Source of the DNA: Kumtagia sp052180275
GTDB taxonomy: Bacteria > Pseudomonadota > Alphaproteobacteria > Rhizobiales > Rhizobiaceae
Reading direction: 5' to 3'
Assembly: GCF_052180275.1 (NCBI RefSeq)
Contig: NZ_CP197465.1
Coordinates: 4,712,001 to 4,776,000 of the forward strand
DNA length: 64,000 bases
Below, piece after piece: positions 42,985 through 51,058 of this stretch (position 1 is the first letter of the stretch; each line of letters opens with the position of its first letter). Made by a program: the position numbers and the translations under genes. The notes beneath the pieces are model-generated. The model did not search any database, had not been told where the DNA came from, and saw nothing but the letters and a program-made list of their open reading frames with translations.

Positions 42985-44262
42985 CTAGCGGGCAGCACCC
43001 GGCGCGGAGACAGGCGTTCCAGCGTCCGCCATCAGGCGGTCCAGATGCATGCGGATATGCGCCGCCTCCGCCGCCGTGTTGGCCAGCGCGATGGCACGGT
43101 CGAAGGCGACGCGCGCCTCTTCCTTACGGCCGAGTTGCATCAGAAGGTTGCCCTTCACCCCGAAGAAATAGAAATAGCCGGAAAGCTTTTCGGCCAGCGG
43201 CTCGATCAGGTCGAGTGCCGCGGCCGGCCCCTCCGTCTTCGACACCGCCACCGCCCGGTTCAGCGTGATCACAGGCGACGGCTGCAAGGCTTCCAGCGAG
43301 CGGTAAAGCAGTTCGATTTGCACCCAGTCCGTATCTTCCGGGCGCGCCGCGCGCGCATGCAGTGCTGCTATCGCCGCCTGCACCTGATAGGCACCCGGCC
43401 TGCGGTGGCGCATCGCCTTGTCGATCAGCGCCAGCCCTTCCGAAATCAGCGGGCGCTTCCACTGCGAACGGTCCTGGTCGTCGAGCAGGATTGCGTTGCC
43501 TTCCGCGTCGAAGCGGGCGTCGGCGCGTGCGTGCTGCAGCAGGATCAGCGCCACCAGCCCCATGATCTCGGGTTCGGTCGGGAACAGCCTGAGCAGCAGC
43601 CGGCCGAGGCGGATCGCCTCCTCGCACAGCGGCGCCCGCGCCTGGCGCTCGTTGACGCCCGCCGAATACCCTTCGTTGAAGATAAGATAGACCATGGCCG
43701 CGACGGCGGCGAGCCGCTGCGAACGCTCCACCGCGCCCGGCGTCTCGAACGGCACGCCGGCGCCGCCCACCTTGCTCTTGGCGCGGGTGATGCGCTGCTC
43801 CATCGCGGCTTCCGAGACCAGGAAAGCGCGGGCGATCTGCCTGACCGTCAGGCCGGAGACGATGCGCAGCGCCAGCGCGATCTGTTGGGTGGCCGGCAGG
43901 TCCGGATGGCAGCAGATGAACAGCAGCCGCAAAATGTCGTCGCGGTAGTCGGCACCGTCCAGCCGCTCGACCGCCGCATCCTCGGCGTCGCCGAGATCGG
44001 AAAGCTTGTCCTCGTCCGGCAGTTCGGTCTGCTTCTTCCGGCGCCGCACCGCGTCGACCGCTGCGTTGCGGCCGACGAAGATCAGCCAGGCGGTCGGGTC
44101 GCGCGGCGGACCGTTCTTCGGCCATGTGCGCAATGCGCGCAGGCAGGCCTCCTGAAACGCCTCCTCGGCGGTGTCCAGATCGCGGAAATAGCGCAGCAGC
44201 GCGCTGACCGCCTGGGGCCGTGCGGAGGAAAGAGCGGCCTCGATCCAGACCTGTTCGGTCAT
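42985..44262 (-). CDS. ECF42-type RNA polymerase sigma factor
   Basis: A 425-residue extracytoplasmic-function sigma factor. Region 2 (about 20-75) contains the FQEACLRAL helix and the WLIFVGRNAAVDAVRRR segment; region 4 (about 125-170) contains SGLTVRQIARAFLVSEAAMEQR. A long C-terminal extension of about 230 residues with repeated helical pairs replaces an anti-sigma partner, which is characteristic of the ECF42 group. Its ATG overlaps the stop of the DGPF-domain gene, and this pairing with a DGPF protein is a known hallmark of ECF42. Confidence 0.9.
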   Translation of the reverse strand: MTEQVWIEAALSSARPQAVSALLRYFRDLDTAEEAFQEACLRALRTWPKNGPPRDPTAWLIFVGRNAAVDAVRRRKKQTELPDEDKLSDLGDAEDAAVERLDGADYRDDILRLLFICCHPDLPATQQIALALRIVSGLTVRQIARAFLVSEAAMEQRITRAKSKVGGAGVPFETPGAVERSQRLAAVAAMVYLIFNEGYSAGVNERQARAPLCEEAIRLGRLLLRLFPTEPEIMGLVALILLQHARADARFDAEGNAILLDDQDRSQWKRPLISEGLALIDKAMRHRRPGAYQVQAAIAALHARAARPEDTDWVQIELLYRSLEALQPSPVITLNRAVAVSKTEGPAAALDLIEPLAEKLSGYFYFFGVKGNLLMQLGRKEEARVAFDRAIALANTAAEAAHIRMHLDRLMADAGTPVSAPGAAR

Positions 44263-44633
44263 TTCCTGGTCCCATTCTCGGCGAAATATCCGACTGGCCG
44301 AATCTCGTACGACCCGACGCCGGGATTGGCTGCCGCGAGTTCGCGGGCGGCATCCAGCGCCTCGTCGAGCGACGCGCTGTCGATGAGATAGAAGCCGAGC
44401 AATTGTTCCTTGGTCTCGGCGAACGGCCCGTCGATGACGATCGGCTCGCCATGGGTCTTGCGCAGCGTGGTCGCCGCCGTCGTCGGCAGGAGCCGCGCCA
44501 CCGGTCCCAGCCGCCCCTGCGCGATAAGCTTGTCCTGCACCTTCATCAGCCGGTTCATGACGGCCGCGTCCTCCTCCTTCGACCAGGCGGAGGTGATGGA
44601 TTCATCGTTGTAGCAGAGCACGGCGTAGAGCAT
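44259..44633 (-). CDS. DGPF/YCII-domain protein, ECF42 partner
   Basis: A 124-residue YCII-related protein carrying the name-giving motif IDGPFAETKEQLLGFYLI near residue 75. Such proteins are co-encoded with ECF42 sigma factors and are thought to be either targets or signal partners of them. The start at 44633 begins MLYAVLCYN with AAGGAAAG upstream. It overlaps the sigma factor start by four bases. Confidence 0.87.
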   Translation of the reverse strand: MLYAVLCYNDESITSAWSKEEDAAVMNRLMKVQDKLIAQGRLGPVARLLPTTAATTLRKTHGEPIVIDGPFAETKEQLLGFYLIDSASLDEALDAARELAAANPGVGSYEIRPVGYFAENGTRK

Positions 44634-44868
44634 TTTTCTTTCCTTCGCTTCGAGGACGCACAAGCCTGCGTCGCACCGACACAAGACCAACAAAATAGTC
44701 CGGCTTTCGCCCTCAACCAACCGCGTCGCATGGAACGTCCGACGGAGCCGTCATCAGCCCCGCCGAACCGTTTGTTAATGACGCGCCGTCTAAGTTAACG
44801 GCGATCGCTCCAATCGGTCCATCTGGCCCGCCTGGACATGTGCGCGTGCCGGTTGCCGGAGCCGTTTT

Positions 44869-46128
44869 ATGGGGCCTGAGAAACGACCTGGGCAGATGCC
44901 GCAAGGCAATGTCACGGGCGTTGTCATTCTGGGCGGCGCCCATGGTACGCTGGCGCTCGCCCGCAGCCTCGGCGCGAGGAACGTCCCCGTCTGGCTGGTC
45001 AGCACCGACACCCCCCTGCCCGGACTGTCGCGGCGCATCCGCCACAAATTCGACTGGCCCGGCCCCGACGACCCGAACGCGATCTCCTTCCTGCTCGACC
45101 TCGCAGAAGGGCACGGGCTGGCGGGAGCGTTGCTCATTCCCGGCGGCGATGGCGAGGTACGGCTCGTCTCTCAATCGATCGAGGCGCTGTCGCCGGCCTA
45201 CAAGGTCATGCTGCCGGCCTGGGACCAGCTCAAATTCGTCTGCGAAAAGCCGCTTCTCTACCGCCGCGCCACCGAACTCGACGTCGACATCCCGCCCACC
45301 TACCGCTTCGCGTCGACCGAAGAAGCCTCGCGCACTGCCATCCGCTTCCCGGTGGTGCTGAAACCCAACATGGGCGGCGGCAACAGCGAACTGGCGCGCG
45401 CCAAGGTGATCCGCGCAGATGACCGCGCCGCCTTCGACCCGGTGTTCGAGCGGGCCGCCGCCGAAATCGGCCTGGAGAACGTCGTCGTGCAGGAACTCAT
45501 CCCGGGTGGCGGCGAAGGCCAGTTCTCCTACGCGGCGCTGTGGCACGACGGGAGGCCGGTGGCCGAGTTCACGGCCCGCCGCGCCCGGCAGTATCCGGTG
45601 GATTTCGGCTACACCAGCACCTTCGTCGATGTCGTCGACCAGCCCCGCGCCGTCGAGGCCGCCCGCAAGCTGCTCGCTTCGATCCGCCACGAGGGTCTGG
45701 TCGAGATCGAGTTCAAGTGTGATCAGCGCGACGACGCCTTGCGGCTGCTCGACATCAATCCGCGGCCCTGGTCGTGGTTCGGCCTCGCCTCCGCCGCCGG
45801 CCTCGACCTCGGCGCGATGATCTGGGACATCGCCAACGGCCGCGCTCCCGCCTCTTCCGGGCCGCCGCGCATCGGCACGTCATGGATGTATCTGGTGCGC
45901 GACATGGTTTCAGCCACCGTGCTCATCGCGCGCGGAAAACTCGGCATCGGCGCGTATCTGCGCTCCTTCGGCTGTGTGCGCGCCTGGGCGACCTTCGCCG
46001 CCGACGATCCGCTGCCGGGACTGCTCGACATCCCGGTGACGGCGTGGCGGGTGCTGACGCGGCGCGTGCTGCGCCTCAAGCCCAGGACCGGCCGCCGCCA
46101 GGCCGGCCGGGACATGCCGGAACGCTGA
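44869..46128 (+). CDS. ATP-grasp carboxylate-amine ligase-like protein
   Basis: A 419-residue ATP-grasp protein. A Rossmann-like N-terminal domain (VVILGGAHGTLALARSLG at about 17-34) is followed by the ATP-grasp fold with PVVLKPNMGGGNS (phosphate loop), VVVQELIPGGGE, and DINPRPWSWFGLA carrying the metal ligands Asp/Asn. The product would be an amide, peptide or thioester bond made with ATP; the substrate is unknown. A polysaccharide deacetylase gene follows after 10 bases, suggesting cell-surface glycan or peptide modification. ATG 44896 is an alternative start. Confidence 0.82.
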   Translation: MGPEKRPGQMPQGNVTGVVILGGAHGTLALARSLGARNVPVWLVSTDTPLPGLSRRIRHKFDWPGPDDPNAISFLLDLAEGHGLAGALLIPGGDGEVRLVSQSIEALSPAYKVMLPAWDQLKFVCEKPLLYRRATELDVDIPPTYRFASTEEASRTAIRFPVVLKPNMGGGNSELARAKVIRADDRAAFDPVFERAAAEIGLENVVVQELIPGGGEGQFSYAALWHDGRPVAEFTARRARQYPVDFGYTSTFVDVVDQPRAVEAARKLLASIRHEGLVEIEFKCDQRDDALRLLDINPRPWSWFGLASAAGLDLGAMIWDIANGRAPASSGPPRIGTSWMYLVRDMVSATVLIARGKLGIGAYLRSFGCVRAWATFAADDPLPGLLDIPVTAWRVLTRRVLRLKPRTGRRQAGRDMPER

Positions 46129-46138
46129 CGCCCGTCCC

Positions 46139-47167
46139 ATGAAAAGCGCCCTCAAACACACGATCATCCGCGCCGGGCTGGAGGTATTCGCCCTCCCCGG
46201 CGCCGGCCGGCTGTGGCCGCAAGCCGCCGGGCGCGGCGTCGTCTTCACGCTGCACCATGTCAGGCCGCAGCGCACCGAAGCCTTTTCGCCGAATGCCCTG
46301 CTCTCGGTCACGCCGGAATTCCTCGAACAGGCGATCCTGGTCTCGATCGAAAGCGGGCTGACGCCCGTCGCGCTGGAAGACCTTCCGCGCCTGCTGGCCG
46401 AGCCCGAAGACAAACGCCGCTTCGCCGCCTTCACGCTCGACGACGGCTACCGCAACAACCCCGAATACGCCGCGCCGGTGTTCCGCAAGCACAAGGTGCC
46501 CTTCACCATTTTCCTCACGGAGGGTTTTGTCGAACGCACGCGCTCGCTGTGGTGGGAGGTCGCGGAGGCGCTGCTGCGCAAGGCGCCGTCCCTTCGCTTC
46601 GACTTCGGCGACGGGCCACAGGATCTGCCACTGGCGACCGCCGTCCAAAAATCGTCCGCCTTCGCGCGCATCGCCCAGTTGATACAGTCCGCCGGCGAAG
46701 ATGCAGTGGTCGACCAGATCGACCGTATCGCCTCCGAGCACGGGATCGATCCGCTCGGCATCACCGGCGATCTGGTCATGGACGCCGGCGAACTGCGCAC
46801 GCTCGCGGCCGATCCGCTCGTCCGCTTCGGCGGCCACACGCTGACGCATGTCAATCTCAAGCGCGTGCCCGAGGCGCGGCTGCATACCGAGATCGCAGGC
46901 TCGATAGCGGCCGTGGAGCGCTTTGTCGGCTACAGGCCGAAATCGTTCGCCTACCCCTACGGCTTTGCGTCCGCGGTCGGCGACCGTGAGATCAAGGCTG
47001 CTGCCGATGCCGGCTTCTCGGTCGCGGTGACCACCCAGCCCGGCGTGCTGACCCCGTCAGATGCCGATCGGCCGACGGCATTGCACCGCGTCTCGCTCAA
47101 CGGCCTCTATCAGAAGCGCCGCTACGTGCGGGCGCTGATCTCGGGCATTCCGTTCAAGCTGATGTAG
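46139..47167 (+). CDS. NodB-like polysaccharide deacetylase
   Basis: A 342-residue carbohydrate esterase family 4 protein. The NodB motif TLDDGYRNN (about 99-107) gives the catalytic Asp and metal Asp, GGHTLTHVNL the metal His pair, and FAYPYGFAS the third motif. No export signal is apparent, as for several rhizobial members. It is the second gene of a pair with the ATP-grasp protein. Likely substrate is an N-acetylated surface glycan intermediate. Confidence 0.88.
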   Translation: MKSALKHTIIRAGLEVFALPGAGRLWPQAAGRGVVFTLHHVRPQRTEAFSPNALLSVTPEFLEQAILVSIESGLTPVALEDLPRLLAEPEDKRRFAAFTLDDGYRNNPEYAAPVFRKHKVPFTIFLTEGFVERTRSLWWEVAEALLRKAPSLRFDFGDGPQDLPLATAVQKSSAFARIAQLIQSAGEDAVVDQIDRIASEHGIDPLGITGDLVMDAGELRTLAADPLVRFGGHTLTHVNLKRVPEARLHTEIAGSIAAVERFVGYRPKSFAYPYGFASAVGDREIKAAADAGFSVAVTTQPGVLTPSDADRPTALHRVSLNGLYQKRRYVRALISGIPFKLM

Positions 47168-47198
47168 CCCGCCGGCCGCACGCCCGCATGGCACCGGT

Positions 47199-48041
47199 CT
47201 AGCGGCGTGCGCCTGTTCCCCGGTACCGGAACACGGCGTAGTCGATCTTGCGCACCGCATCGAGAAACCCCGGCATCGGCGGGGTCGACAGTTGTTCGAA
47301 AGCCCCGCTGGCAAGGATCGCCGGTTTCGCCCAGTCGATCGCCGCATGGCTCGAACTGCCATAGACCAGATGGCACGGCCGGTCCTGCGCGCGCAGCGAC
47401 GCGACGAGGTTGGCAATGACGATGTCGAAGACCTGTTTCGAGAACGGGTTGTAGAAATAGACGACCAGCGGAGTCGGCGGGAAGTCGTAGGTGGCCGCAT
47501 CGGCCTCGACTATTTCGAGGTCGCGGCATTTCTGCGCCGCATCCCGAAAACTTTTGATGTTGCGCCGGGCGATGCCGACCAGTTCGTGCGCGAACTCCAC
47601 GCCGACAACCCTGGCGAACGGATAACGCGAGGCCAGCAGCAGGGTGCGCGACTTGCCGGCGCCGATATCGATGAAAGTGTGGCCGCCAAGATCCTTCGGC
47701 AGGCTGCGCATGATGAAGTCGAACGTCTTCGGCGAGGTGCACAGGCACTCGTTGCCCTGATCGCGATGCGGGCCGACGATGCTCAGCCCGGCAAGCTGAA
47801 TCGAGCCCGCCGTATCGACATTGTGGTCACGGTCCCATTTGCGCGCCATCCGGTCGGCAACCAGATGCCGGACGTTGCGGGCGACGAAGCCGGCGCTGTC
47901 GGCAAGGCCGTGGCGGCGCACCAGCCGGAAAGGTTCCAGCGGCCCGCGCTCGCGCAGCAGCCGCATCGCACGCGCCACCCGGCCCGCCGAGCGGTCCTGG
48001 ACCCCGCTGCGATCAAGACGCCCCGTCTCAAGCTCCGCCAT
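47199..48041 (-). CDS. SAM-dependent class I methyltransferase
   Basis: A 280-residue protein with a class I methyltransferase core: FIDIGAGKSRTLLLA (SAM-binding motif I, about 118-132), the acidic residue in GVEF, IVEADAATYDF, and LVVYFYNPF as motif IV. An N-terminal helical part of about 90 residues precedes it. The start at 48041 (MAELETG) has GGAG seven bases upstream; the frame is open further back but without support. It converges with the deacetylase gene, 31 bases away. Confidence 0.8.
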   Translation of the reverse strand: MAELETGRLDRSGVQDRSAGRVARAMRLLRERGPLEPFRLVRRHGLADSAGFVARNVRHLVADRMARKWDRDHNVDTAGSIQLAGLSIVGPHRDQGNECLCTSPKTFDFIMRSLPKDLGGHTFIDIGAGKSRTLLLASRYPFARVVGVEFAHELVGIARRNIKSFRDAAQKCRDLEIVEADAATYDFPPTPLVVYFYNPFSKQVFDIVIANLVASLRAQDRPCHLVYGSSSHAAIDWAKPAILASGAFEQLSTPPMPGFLDAVRKIDYAVFRYRGTGARR

Positions 48042-48111
48042 GAAGTCGCTCCGCTTCTCAAGGCCGACGCGCGACGCCCAGCCGCGATGGCGCACGACAC
48101 TTGTCGTTATC

Positions 48112-48128
48112 TTGCAGTCAGACTGCAA
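48112..48128. promoter_or_regulatory. Palindrome TTGCAGT-CAG-ACTGCAA
   Basis: A perfect 7-bp inverted repeat with a 3-base spacer, 70 bases before the methyltransferase start and 155 before the divergent tetR. Operator-like; the cognate regulator is unknown. Confidence 0.45.
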
Positions 48129-48282
48129 CGCGAACCTCCAGAATTCGTAAACGGCGGCGACCCGGACAACGGCAAACGACCGCCTCACGAAATGTTGCAG
48201 CGAGGCTCGGCATCCTCTCCGCCCCACAGGCATCTTGAATGAATTGAACGTTTGTTTTATTATCGACCTATTGGAGGATACC

Positions 48283-48927
48283 TTGGCACGAACGGTCGGC
48301 TCGGACGGCGAGAAAACCCTCGCCTCTATCCGCGAAGCGGCAGCGACGCTGATCGCGCGCTACGGCTACGAAGCCGTCTCGATGCGCCAGCTTGCAGCGG
48401 AAGTCGGGGTGCAGGCAGCGGCGCTCTACCGCTATTTTCCGACCAAGGAAGACCTGCTGTTCACCTTGATGCGCGAGCACATGGACGGACTGATCGCCAG
48501 TTGGGAAGCCGCCCGTCCCGACGACGGCGCCGCGCCGGAAGAACTGTCCGCCTTCGTCGCCAACCATATCGGTTTCCACGTTGCACGCCGCCACTCCACC
48601 CACGTCTCCAACATGGAACTCCGCAGTCTTTCACGCGATAACCTGACGCAGATCCTGCGGCTTCGGGCCGCCTACGAAAAAGACCTGCGCCGCATCCTGC
48701 GCGACGGCGTGGATAACGGCAGCTTCCAGATCGACGACGTGGCGCTGACGGCGATGGCGATCATCCAGATGGTCACCGGTGTCATCGTCTGGTTCCGGCC
48801 GGACGAGCGTCTTTCTGTCGAGGAGGTCACGAGAAACTATCTTATCATGACGATGCGCCTCGTCGGCGCCAAGGATATCCGGGAGGATTATCATGTACGA
48901 CAACGTGCTGAACTTCGCGCTGGGTGA
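48283..48927 (+). CDS. TetR-family regulator of the leucine catabolism locus
   Basis: A 214-residue TetR protein with helix-turn-helix SMRQLAAEVGVQAAALYRYF (about 33-52) and a TetR_C domain with NMELRSLSRDN near residue 110. The TTG at 48283 is the likeliest start because GGAGG lies five bases before it; the frame opens from another TTG at 48235. The isovaleryl-CoA dehydrogenase gene begins 35 bases before its stop, so the two are co-transcribed and the regulator probably controls leucine/isovalerate use. Confidence 0.87.
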   Translation: MARTVGSDGEKTLASIREAAATLIARYGYEAVSMRQLAAEVGVQAAALYRYFPTKEDLLFTLMREHMDGLIASWEAARPDDGAAPEELSAFVANHIGFHVARRHSTHVSNMELRSLSRDNLTQILRLRAAYEKDLRRILRDGVDNGSFQIDDVALTAMAIIQMVTGVIVWFRPDERLSVEEVTRNYLIMTMRLVGAKDIREDYHVRQRAELRAG

Positions 48928-50050
48928 GGACGTCGACGCGCTGCGCGACCTCGTGCGCCGCTTCGCGCAGGACAGAATAGCGCCGCTCGCCGGCGAGATC
49001 GACCGCAGCAACGAGTTTCCGATGCATCTGTGGCCCGAACTCGGCGGCCTCGGCCTGCTCGGCGTCACTGCCGATCCCGACTACGGCGGCTCCGGCATGA
49101 GTTACGTCGCGCATGTCGTCGCCATGGAGGAAATCTCGCGCGCATCGGCCTCGGTCGGCTTGTCCTACGGCGCGCATTCCAACCTTTGCATCAACCAGTT
49201 GAACCGCTGGGGCACGCCGGAGCAGAAAGCAAAGTACCTGCCGGGGCTCTGCGCCGGCACCACGGTTGGTGCGCTCGCCATGTCGGAGACCGGCGCCGGT
49301 TCCGACGTCGTGTCGATGAAGCTGCGCGCCGACAAGCACAACGACCGCTACGTGCTCAACGGCAACAAGATGTGGATTACCAACGGGCCGGACGCCGGCA
49401 CGTTGCTGGTCTATGCCAAGACCGAGCCGACCATGGGCTCGCGCGGCATCACCGCCTTCATCATTGAGCGCGGCATGAAGGGGTTTTCGGTCGCGCAGAA
49501 ACTCGACAAGCTCGGCATGCGCGGCTCCAACACCGGCGAGCTTGTCTTTCAGGACGTCGACGTACCGTTCGAGAACGTCGTCCACCAGCATGGCCGTGGC
49601 GTCGAGGTGTTGATGTCCGGTCTCGACTATGAGCGCGTCGTGCTCGCCGGCGGACCGCTCGGCATCATGGCCGCCTGCCTCGACGTGGTCATGCCCTATG
49701 TCCGCGACCGCCGGCAGTTCGGCCAGGCGGTCGGCGATTTCCAACTTGTGCAGGGCAAGCTCGCCGACATGTATGCGACGATGAACGCCTGCCGCGCTTA
49801 CGTCTATGCGGTGGCCAGCGCCTGCGACCGCAAGGAGACCACCCGCAAGGACGCCGCCGGCTGCATCTTGTACGCTTCCGAACACGCCACCCGCATGGCC
49901 CTCGACGCCATCCAGTTGCTCGGCGGCAACGGCTACATGAACGAATTCCCCGCCGGCCGCCTGCTGCGCGATGCAAAGCTTTATGAGATCGGCGCGGGGA
50001 CGAGCGAGATCCGGCGCTGGCTGATCGGACGGGAGATGATGGCGGAATAA
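48893..50050 (+). CDS. ivd: Isovaleryl-CoA dehydrogenase
   Basis: An acyl-CoA dehydrogenase of 385 residues predicted to convert isovaleryl-CoA to 3-methylcrotonyl-CoA with FAD in leucine degradation. It has the family signatures GALAMSETGAGSDVVSM and KMWITNGPDA, and QLLGGNGYMNEFPAGRLLRDAK near the C-terminus. The catalytic Glu is in GLDYERVVLAGG, the position specific to isovaleryl-CoA dehydrogenases, unlike short- and medium-chain enzymes, which use a C-terminal Glu. The methylcrotonyl-CoA carboxylase subunit gene for the next step lies 1 kb downstream, beyond an inserted gene. Confidence 0.94.
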   Translation: MYDNVLNFALGEDVDALRDLVRRFAQDRIAPLAGEIDRSNEFPMHLWPELGGLGLLGVTADPDYGGSGMSYVAHVVAMEEISRASASVGLSYGAHSNLCINQLNRWGTPEQKAKYLPGLCAGTTVGALAMSETGAGSDVVSMKLRADKHNDRYVLNGNKMWITNGPDAGTLLVYAKTEPTMGSRGITAFIIERGMKGFSVAQKLDKLGMRGSNTGELVFQDVDVPFENVVHQHGRGVEVLMSGLDYERVVLAGGPLGIMAACLDVVMPYVRDRRQFGQAVGDFQLVQGKLADMYATMNACRAYVYAVASACDRKETTRKDAAGCILYASEHATRMALDAIQLLGGNGYMNEFPAGRLLRDAKLYEIGAGTSEIRRWLIGREMMAE

Positions 50051-50120
50051 AGCTGATTGCAAACGCAACTTTACTAAAGGCATAATGCGATAAAGTATTA
50101 TCGGGAGGCGGGGAGATTCA

Positions 50121-50945
50121 ATGCAATTATACAAATTTGTTGATTCAGCCGAGGCCGTAAAAAAAATAGCGGCCGGCTCTTTGAAGTTCACTCCCATAGA
50201 AGAGCTCAATGACCCCTCTGAATTGACACCGGTGATGGATCGCTTGTCAGTGCGAGAATCTCTCGACGCGATTCGAAAAAACGGAATGACAGGAGAACAG
50301 TTTGGCTGGCTACAGCGCCAAGAGGCACTTCTAGATCTGTTATCACCAGAACAAAAAACCATATCTGCGCCAACAACAATTGAAAACGCAAACTATGTTT
50401 TGAAATCCATTGTATATGATAATTTTGAATATATGGAAATAAAACTATTTGAGACTATCAAAAATATTAAATCAAGAGTTGGAATTCTTTCCCTTACACA
50501 AAGATATGACTCCTTACCGATGTGGGCGCACTATGCAGATTTGGCTAAAGGAGTTGTATTAATCCTCAACAATCTAGAAAAAACTTTCAACGGGGATCGG
50601 ACAGGAATTTTGAACATCCCAAAATCAGTTGTATATGCAGACCGTTTTCCTGGAATGACGTTTGATCCTTCCACTCAAGATCGCCTGTTCTTCACCAAAC
50701 TTTCGGACTGGTCGTATGAACGAGAGTGGCGAATCGTGACTGCGTTGAGCGACTGCCACCGACCGTCAGGCGGAAACCTTTACCTACGGAACGTAAATCC
50801 CCTTCATCTAACCGGCGTAATTTGCGGTTGGCGAACTCCTCCCGACATTGTTTCATCTCTGGGCATCGAATTGAGACATATTAACCCAAAAGCAAAGCTG
50901 ACGTCGGCCGTCATGGAGGGCGGCACGGTTCATCTTAGACCCTGA
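50121..50945 (+). CDS. DUF2971-like protein, AT-rich insertion
   Basis: A 274-residue protein recognisable as DUF2971-like: LYKFVDSAEAVKKIAAGSLKF with NDPSE in the first 35 residues, LSLTQRYDSLPMWAHYADLAKG near 145, and DWSYEREWRIV near 195. The biochemical function of this family is not established; members are scattered in accessory regions. The gene is markedly AT-rich and uses codons such as AAA, ATA and TTA that are rare in its neighbours, so it was probably acquired recently. A GGGAGGCGGGGAGA site precedes the ATG. It splits two leucine degradation genes. Confidence 0.78.
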   Translation: MQLYKFVDSAEAVKKIAAGSLKFTPIEELNDPSELTPVMDRLSVRESLDAIRKNGMTGEQFGWLQRQEALLDLLSPEQKTISAPTTIENANYVLKSIVYDNFEYMEIKLFETIKNIKSRVGILSLTQRYDSLPMWAHYADLAKGVVLILNNLEKTFNGDRTGILNIPKSVVYADRFPGMTFDPSTQDRLFFTKLSDWSYEREWRIVTALSDCHRPSGGNLYLRNVNPLHLTGVICGWRTPPDIVSSLGIELRHINPKAKLTSAVMEGGTVHLRP

Positions 50946-51058
50946 TGCAAGGCCTGCAGGATCGATACTCTTCCATCCTTACTCGGCACTGATAACCTCG
51001 CCTGTTCGGCGAGATGCGAGCAACCAAATAGATCAGCCCCCTTTAAGGAAGCCGCCGC

